The notes under the pieces: model-generated
The model's database searches: none
The model's input: only the letters and a program-made list of their open reading frames with translations
What the model was told of the DNA's origin: nothing
Position numbers and translations under genes: made by a program
Part shown: in pieces, positions 61,201 through 64,000 of the stretch
How the letters are laid out: each line of letters starts with the position of its first letter
Position numbering within the stretch: the first letter of the stretch is position 1
Source: Pratylenchus scribneri
Taxonomy: Eukaryota > Nematoda > Chromadorea > Rhabditida > Pratylenchidae
Direction: 5' to 3'
NCBI GenBank assembly: GCA_030063045.1
Contig: JAQSEB010000114.1
Coordinates: 1 to 64,000, forward strand
DNA length: 64,000 nucleotides

Positions 61201-62768
61201 GCGTCCCCCACCAAAACAATCTGCCCCGACAACATTTGGTCCACCTCCACCATTTGCGCGACAATTCAACAGCGGGGGCCAGGAATTTGCTGGCGCTGGA
61301 CATGCTCAACAACAACCGGCGGAATTTGACCAGAGAAGAGGAGGAATTGAGGTGAGGCTTTGGCCTTCGGGCATAATTTTAGTACAGTAAAATTATTTTA
61401 TTGTGTTAATAATTCTGAATACCGTAATCCTCTATTAAAACTCTTGGGCATAAAAATTTTGTAGCCTCGAAAATCAACAAAATTATGTGTCTAACAACAC
61501 TGTTATCTGTATTTGTAGACATTTTTGAACAATCTAAAGTGCTTTTTTATTGAGCCCATTTCAAAAATATCATCATTCCGAAAACAATATAGGATCAGGA
61601 GCTTCTAATAGAGAAAGTAATAAAAAAAGGAAATAAAATTTCCTTCCATTTTGAATAAATAATAAAATTAAAAATGCCATTTTTCTTATTAGAAGTTTTT
61701 TGTTCTCCGAATTTATATTGGGTTAATTCCCTTTCTTCTTAATAAGGAGAGGATGCGTTTTTTGGCCAATTTCCTGCACCCATTCCTAGCGGGGGAACTA
61801 TTCTCTGCATATACCCTAAAAAATGTCATTTCGGGACCAAAATTTTCTAAACATGATTTTTGTTATCCAAAAAATTTTCTATCGAGTCCAAATTTTCTTA
61901 AGAAATTTTCTCCACCTCCGAAATTTTTTTTAAAATCGAAAGCCTTAGTCTTAAAGCTAACATTCCGAGATTAATGATTAATGAAAATAATGAAAAACAA
62001 AATGCTTAATTCACTTTTTCCTTCAGTCAATGCGAGGGCCAATTCCATTAAATGCTGCTCTCCAAATGCATAATCGACCGCCGCAGCAGCCGCAGGCACA
62101 GAATGCTCCAATGGCAAAAGAGGTGTGTATTGGGGGAATTTACAAAAATATTATTTAGTTAAATTTAGTGACAAAATTTTCCAAATTTTCCGAAAACTAT
62201 ATCGAAAAATATTCTATTTTAACTTTTTAAGATTCCCTGTGCTCCAAAAAACAAGCTATAATCTAAATTTTGACAATTTTCATTTCAAAAAAAACAATCA
62301 CTGTTTTAAAGTCAAAATTCAAACATGGTCAAAAATAAGACTTCTTTAAGATTCAAATCGAATTATTAAGCCTAGCCTTATACCCAATTCTAACCCTAAA
62401 TCATAGCATAAATCATAACATTTTTGACTATGGCCAAGCTAAGTGACCTGAAAATAATTTTTCTAAATTAATTTTCTTTAAATAAGAAATTATTTTTCAT
62501 AATTCTAATTTTCCCTATAAAATTCCAGCAACCTCCTCAACAAGCGACAGCAACCTCATCAGCAGCAGCGGAACCAGAAGTGGAATACCAAAGCGAGGAA
62601 TTGGAAATTCCAGCCGAATTTGGCCTACCCACCTCCTTCTTCAGCAACAAACAACTTTGGCAAGACGACGAGGAAAATGAGGCCGGAGGCGGTGCCAACA
62701 CAAATAAACGGGGAGGCGGAAGAGGAGGCGGCGGGGGCGGACGACGAGGAGGCCGAGGAAGACATTGA
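43266..62768 (+). CDS. PHF3/DIDO1-family transcription regulator (TFIIS-M + SPOC), long form
   Basis: Nuclear RNA polymerase II regulator family. In the long form 31 exons join without a stop into 2105 residues: 43266-43298, 43353-43618, 44284-44419, 45232-45583, 46180-46388, 47042-47186, 47612-47711, 47789-47942, 48301-48469, 49221-49360, 49485-49649, 50137-50547, 51109-51318, 51418-51632, 52037-52266, 52408-52554, 52602-52675, 53302-53474, 55028-55253, 55761-56094, 56210-56534, 56886-57171, 57651-57704, 57754-57909, 58096-58263, 58815-59298, 59922-60157, 60401-60569, 61137-61351, 62027-62122, 62529-62768. Order: acidic N-terminus; charged coiled segment (about 200-235); C4 zinc knuckle (C298, C301, C318, C322); TFIIS central domain (about 380-515); SHLFDANCKMC (about 589-599); SPOC (about 905-1060); Pro/Gln-rich tail ending in RGG. 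No PHD finger is seen. Exon 18 to 19 joining is inferred from phase. Confidence 0.85.
43681..44260 (+). repeat. 24-bp minisatellite in intron 2
   Basis: About 24 tandem copies of a GGATAACCAAACTCAAGGTT-type unit (24-27 bases). Variants such as TTTTTTGGATAACCAAAAC recur at intervals of several units, suggesting multi-unit duplication. It fills the intron between exons 2 and 3. Long open frames on both strands are a by-product of the repeat length being a multiple of three. Confidence 0.9.
44520..44900. mobile_element. Foldback element, about 350-380 bp, in intron 3
   Basis: Left arm GATGGCGCTTATAGCCAATT, AAGGGTTAAACCCATATTGA, TGATTTAGGT. The right arm is the inverted match (ATCATCAATATCGGTTTAGC, CCTTAATGTGCTAAAAGCGC). 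The pairing continues through ATTTATTTGG and GGTGGAATTGTG against their complements, so the arms are about 150-170 bases. A long-hairpin MITE with no coding capacity. Confidence 0.72.
44950..45185 (-). mobile_element. MITE-like element, copy 5 (intron 3)
   Basis: Well preserved: left TTTATCCTAGACTCG, right GGTCTAGGATAAACCC, so the ends are inverted repeats. The core is in reverse orientation to copy 3 (TTGACCAAACCATCACAAAT, TATATACCATTCAATGCG). Confidence 0.75.
45584..46179 (+). other. Intron 4
   Basis: AT-rich intron; nothing recognised inside. Confidence 0.6.
46389..47041 (+). other. Intron 5 with a chance-level ORF
   Basis: Contains a 105-codon plus-strand frame (46426-46743, Lys/Phe/Leu-rich, ending KKLKKELNQDK). 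Base composition equals the surrounding intron. A nested gene cannot be excluded but is not supported. Confidence 0.5.
47042..48469 (+). other. TFIIS central domain of the PHF3/DIDO-like protein
   Basis: Exons 6-9. DCRRTIEQALQKRSKAANMI, then DIEKALFSMYQDVDAKYRRW, FKQFMTVLNDETN, FFRDVMRDKVTVKKLVTMST and EQMFTPM follow the TFIIS middle-domain pattern (helices ending in a 'KVxxxxLVxMSxEEM' block). In TFIIS this domain binds Pol II; in PHF3 and DIDO it competes with TFIIS, which is family knowledge. Exon 6 (FVAEGEKIMLIDLKGTLLAN) also looks like a conserved pre-domain segment. Confidence 0.82.
48005..48260 (+). mobile_element. MITE-like element, copy 6 (intron 8)
   Basis: Left GGGGTTTGTCCTACATTC, core GCATTGAATGGTATATAA, TTGGTCAACAATTAAAGGG and CATAATCAAATAATTGCG, right GATGATTTAGGATAAAC. 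Confidence 0.72.
48470..49220 (+). other. Intron 9
   Basis: AT-rich intron of about 750 bases. An 86-codon frame at 48643-48903 has intron-like composition and is judged chance. Confidence 0.55.
49485..49649 (+). other. SHLFDANCKMC linker motif exon
   Basis: This exon encodes TKDTTHLHLSHLFDANCKMC, closely like the conserved D-T-T..HLFDxNCKxC block between the TFIIS-like and SPOC domains of PHF3/DIDO proteins. It is the most family-specific motif of the gene. A charged helix (EKERLERMEAKQEAK) follows. Confidence 0.8.
49650..50136 (+). other. Intron 11
   Basis: AT-rich intron; nothing recognised. Confidence 0.55.
50590..51065 (+). repeat. Roughly 26-bp minisatellite in intron 12
   Basis: About 17 copies of a TTAGCTAATCAAAAACACAT-type unit (24-28 bases), some with AGCCTGTCGAAAACACAT or TTAATTAATCAAAACACAT variants. 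The same unit forms an array in intron 19. Confidence 0.9.
51418..52675 (+). other. SPOC domain of the PHF3/DIDO-like protein
   Basis: Exons 14-17. VWDGTFTWSKGLFFDTALIA, ELPRELYVIGKSEPKGVWNY, NKQVILYLLEP, DGYVFALNPSEPLP and GIVIML follow the SPOC fold order; the last strand runs into exon 18. In PHF3, SPOC is known to bind Ser2-phosphorylated Pol II C-terminal domain; that role here is inference from the family. Confidence 0.82.
51633..52036 (+). other. Intron 14
   Basis: AT-rich intron; nothing recognised. Confidence 0.55.
52676..53301 (+). other. Intron 17
   Basis: Contains two related stretches about 120 bases apart (TTCAGAATCATCTTAGGG near 53005, and TTCAGAATCATCTGAAGG near 53117, each followed by GA(A)AGATAAAA(C/T)CAC), a small imperfect tandem duplication. 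Confidence 0.55.
53302..53568 (+). CDS. Exon 18 and short C-terminus (isoform A)
   Basis: Exon 18 runs from a TTTCTCCAG acceptor through IRRVDREDKQMHRRAE to DPRLDGEKTRGSKIYKPMRI and stops after QREED. If read through, the protein ends here with 1140 residues. Inside it CCCAG|GTTGGA is a good donor in phase 2 at 53474/53475, which fits the acceptors at 54119 and 55028. So this exon either ends the protein or passes to one of two other ends. Confidence 0.72.
   Translation: MRRVDREDKQMHRRAENESWRARNIHQPCDIPLELVPSSSGGNPSTSGALVALARDPRLDGEKTRGSKIYKPMRILAHINRHLQREED
53569..54118 (+). other. Stretch between alternative ends A and B
   Basis: 3' flank of the short end and intron for the other forms. 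Very T-rich. A 106-codon frame at 53722-54042 is low-complexity Phe/Lys/Leu and judged chance. Confidence 0.5.
54119..54398 (+). CDS. Alternative terminal exon (isoform B)
   Basis: After a pyrimidine-rich TTCTTCTTCACCAG acceptor the exon reads LDERMTRGSKIYKLARIIRN and goes on to an acidic end (EENEEDEEETTSLEQ, TPQSPEPE stop). Its start copies the end of exon 18 (LDGEKTRGSKIYKPMRI), a duplicated terminal exon. Joined from 53474 it is in frame and gives 1202 residues. It contains two TPQSPEP motifs. An AATAAA at 54648-54653 would serve as its poly(A) signal. Confidence 0.68.
54399..55027 (+). other. Stretch between end B and the long tail
   Basis: 3' flank of isoform B and intron for the long form; no gene seen. 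It ends in CAATCAAATTTCAG, a standard acceptor. Confidence 0.5.
54648..54653 (+). terminator. Candidate poly(A) signal for the isoform-B end
   Basis: AATAAA 250 bases after the stop of the alternative terminal exon. Confidence 0.4.
55320..55730 (+). repeat. Roughly 26-bp minisatellite in intron 19
   Basis: About 15 copies of a TCGAAAACACATTTTTCTTA-type unit. Here a two-unit higher-order repeat (TTAGCTATCGAAAACACAT plus TTAACTAAATCGAAAACAC) is visible. Same core and orientation as the intron-12 array. Confidence 0.9.
57172..57650 (+). mobile_element. Intron 22 with MITE-like copy 7 (partial)
   Basis: The MITE-like part is at about 57470-57605 (TAGAGCTGGTCAAGACACAT, GGTCAACAATTAAAGGG, GGTTTAAACCAATTTTGG). 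Both ends are missing or eroded. The rest of the intron is AT-rich. Confidence 0.6.
58264..58814 (+). other. Intron 25
   Basis: AT-rich intron with a GC-richer middle near 58525-58600; nothing recognised. Confidence 0.55.
59595..59820 (-). mobile_element. MITE-like element, copy 8 (intron 26)
   Basis: Left AATATCCTAGACCAATAAAC, core TGGGTTTAACCAATTCTGAC, TTGACCAAACCATCACAAAT and ATATACCATTTCATACG, right GGGTATTAGGACAAACC. Same orientation as copies 4 and 5. Confidence 0.7.
60570..61136 (+). other. Intron 28
   Basis: AT-rich intron; nothing recognised apart from homopolymer runs. Confidence 0.55.
61352..62026 (+). other. Intron 29
   Basis: AT-rich intron with a 73-codon chance frame at 61753-61974; nothing recognised. 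Confidence 0.55.
62123..62528 (+). other. Intron 30
   Basis: AT-rich intron; nothing recognised. Confidence 0.55.
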
Positions 62769-64000
62769 TGATTTTTTGAATTTTGAGTTTTTGATGACAA
62801 AAATGAAATTTTGACAAAATTTGGAAGATTTTTCCGACTGCGATAATTTATGTGTTTTTTGAATATTTATTTTTTGACTATTTTATTGTATTGTCAATTA
62901 TTTTTCCATCCACAATTCACACAAAATTGTTCTCCTTCCAATTTTTATTCACACATGGATGTTTAATTATCATCATCAATCAATAATGTATCGAAACACA
63001 TTTTCACATTTTGGAAATTGTTAAAATTCCTTATTATTATTTTATGTTTATTGACATGAATATTATCGAATAAATATTATACAAAAAGTTTGGAATTTAA
63101 AGAAAACTTTTGTTGAAAATAATCTTTTTGAGGCCTTTAACTTTACAAAACAATTTATAGAATTAAAATCCCTCAGGATTAGATACTTAAGCTGGTCTAA
63201 CTAATCTAAATTAATAGAATGTTCGATTTAATGTCAATCAAATTTAATTAAAAATTGTTAACTCATTGATTTTTGTGATCCATAATGAAAAGTTAAGTTT
63301 ATTGTTATTTTATTTAAATTCTTTTAATCATAGGATCATTTTGAAGTTTGCTCTAGGCAATTTATAAATAAATTTTTCATAATCCTACCGCTCCTTTAAA
63401 GTTAGATTCTGCCAAATAAAATAATGTCAATAAATGAGAACCCTAATCCTAGCCATAAGTTTGAAACAAAAAAGGTGAGAATTTTTTTTTTTGTTTTGCG
63501 CGAAACCAATGGCAGATTTAGACTCCCTCATCGAGTCAAATCGATTGAACAAAAATTAGACCAAAAAAAATTCTAAAAATTTTTCGAGTTTCGACCCAAA
63601 GAGGGGCCCTTCACTTTTTCAATATAAAATTAATTCATTAAAAATTTTTTAATTTTTAAAAAGAGGTTTATAATTTTATGTATAAAAAGGAAGAAAATAA
63701 AAAAGGACAGATTAAATTACAATTATCATAAAAAAATTTTTAACTCATAAATTATTTACAGAGAATAATATATTTCTCTAAAAATTCATATCTGATAAAG
63801 ATGCCTCGATTCGATATCACATATCATTCGACCTCTAAAAAATTAAAAAAAAATTAAAACATAATAAAATTAATTCAGCAATTATTTTAAATTTTAAAAA
63901 AACGATGAAAAATTTTTTGGGAAAAATAATTAAATAAAACCAACTCAATTAGAATCAATCATCAAAAAATTAAAAAATATTTTATAGCTCATAAAAATAA
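62769..64000. other. 3' flank, no gene seen
   Basis: AT-rich flank after the PHF3/DIDO-like gene. A short block TTTCGACCCAAAGAGGGGCC with CCTTCACTTTTTCAAT (about 63592) resembles one at about 41930 (GTCGACCCAAAAGAGACGAC, CCTTCACTTTTCAAT), hinting at another dispersed repeat. Confidence 0.4.
63069..63074 (+). terminator. Candidate poly(A) signal of the long form
   Basis: AATAAA 300 bases after the last stop, in an AT-rich 3' flank. Confidence 0.5.

Larger units (their letters stand above)
55028..62768 (+). other. Long-form C-terminal tail (exons 19-31)
   Basis: About 996 residues after SPOC, low complexity. It begins GGHRFQYDESIHGSGG, followed by a Gln/acidic segment (EEQQDDFFEPLPQ), a Ser/Thr-rich exon with ESRISTPESS, two polyproline exons (runs of 13 and 8 Pro at 58096-58263; more at 58815-59298), Gln/His/Pro-rich exons and a C-terminal RGGGRGGGGGGRRGGRGRH. 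Such tails suggest SH3/WW and RNA contacts. Each intron has GT..AG borders and matching phase. It could be a separate downstream gene only if an internal start existed; none is evident. Confidence 0.68.

Noticed and set aside
55028..62768. Separate downstream gene for the Pro/Gln-rich tail
   Set aside because: The first exon begins with an acceptor in the phase of the 53474 donor and has no ATG context of its own; kept as part of the long form, though cDNA would decide.

Overview
The window reads as nuclear DNA of a nematode. Supporting signs are many short AT-rich introns with GT..AG borders and TTTTCAG-like acceptors, acceptor-like sites just upstream of ATG codons (typical of spliced-leader trans-splicing), and GC-richer exons embedded in very AT-rich non-coding DNA. 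A plant-parasitic (tylenchid) nematode is my best guess, from general style only; the species is not proven.

Region 1 (1-28.0 kb, minus-strand sense) is a graveyard of partial copies of the 3' half (exons 8-13) of a type-B carboxylesterase gene, lying head-to-tail downstream of its parent. Three breakpoint signatures, at about 4.9, 11.0 and 21.6 kb, join an exon-8 copy to the 3' flank of the next exon-13 copy, which defines tandem units of about 6.1, 10.6 and 9.6 kb. Most copies have stops, frameshifts or lost splice sites; a few single exons remain open. Between exons lie long arrays of an AT-rich repeat of about 190-255 bp, in two orientations. Each unit has a conserved frame around a short, GC-richer slot whose sequence differs from unit to unit.

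Region 2 (28.0-34.7 kb, minus) is the intact parent: 13 exons, all splice phases consistent, 638 residues, with oxyanion HGGG, nucleophile GQSAG, acid and histidine regions.

Region 3 (34.7-43.2 kb) is mostly intergenic. It holds a degenerate tandem repeat of about 170 bp, coding-like islands at 37.4 and 39.2 kb, and a two-exon plus-strand gene (40829-41546) for a 220-residue acidic protein made of about ten-residue EEMAKADGNE-type repeats. Foldback and MITE-like elements occur here and inside introns.

Region 4 (43.3-62.8 kb, plus) is one large gene of the PHF3/DIDO1 family (TFIIS central domain, SHLFDxNCKxC motif, SPOC domain). Its splice phases allow three alternative C-termini: a short end at 53568, an alternative terminal exon ending at 54398 that duplicates the first, and a long tail rich in proline, glutamine and RGG ending at 62768 (2105 residues). 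Its introns carry three minisatellites, copies of a roughly 250-bp MITE with GGTTTATCCTA termini, and a 350-bp foldback element. The last 1.2 kb is 3' flank with no gene seen.

The two large genes show no functional link. The notable biology is structural: the slot-bearing intronic repeat arrays tied to the duplicated esterase locus, and the alternative-ended PHF3/DIDO-like gene.
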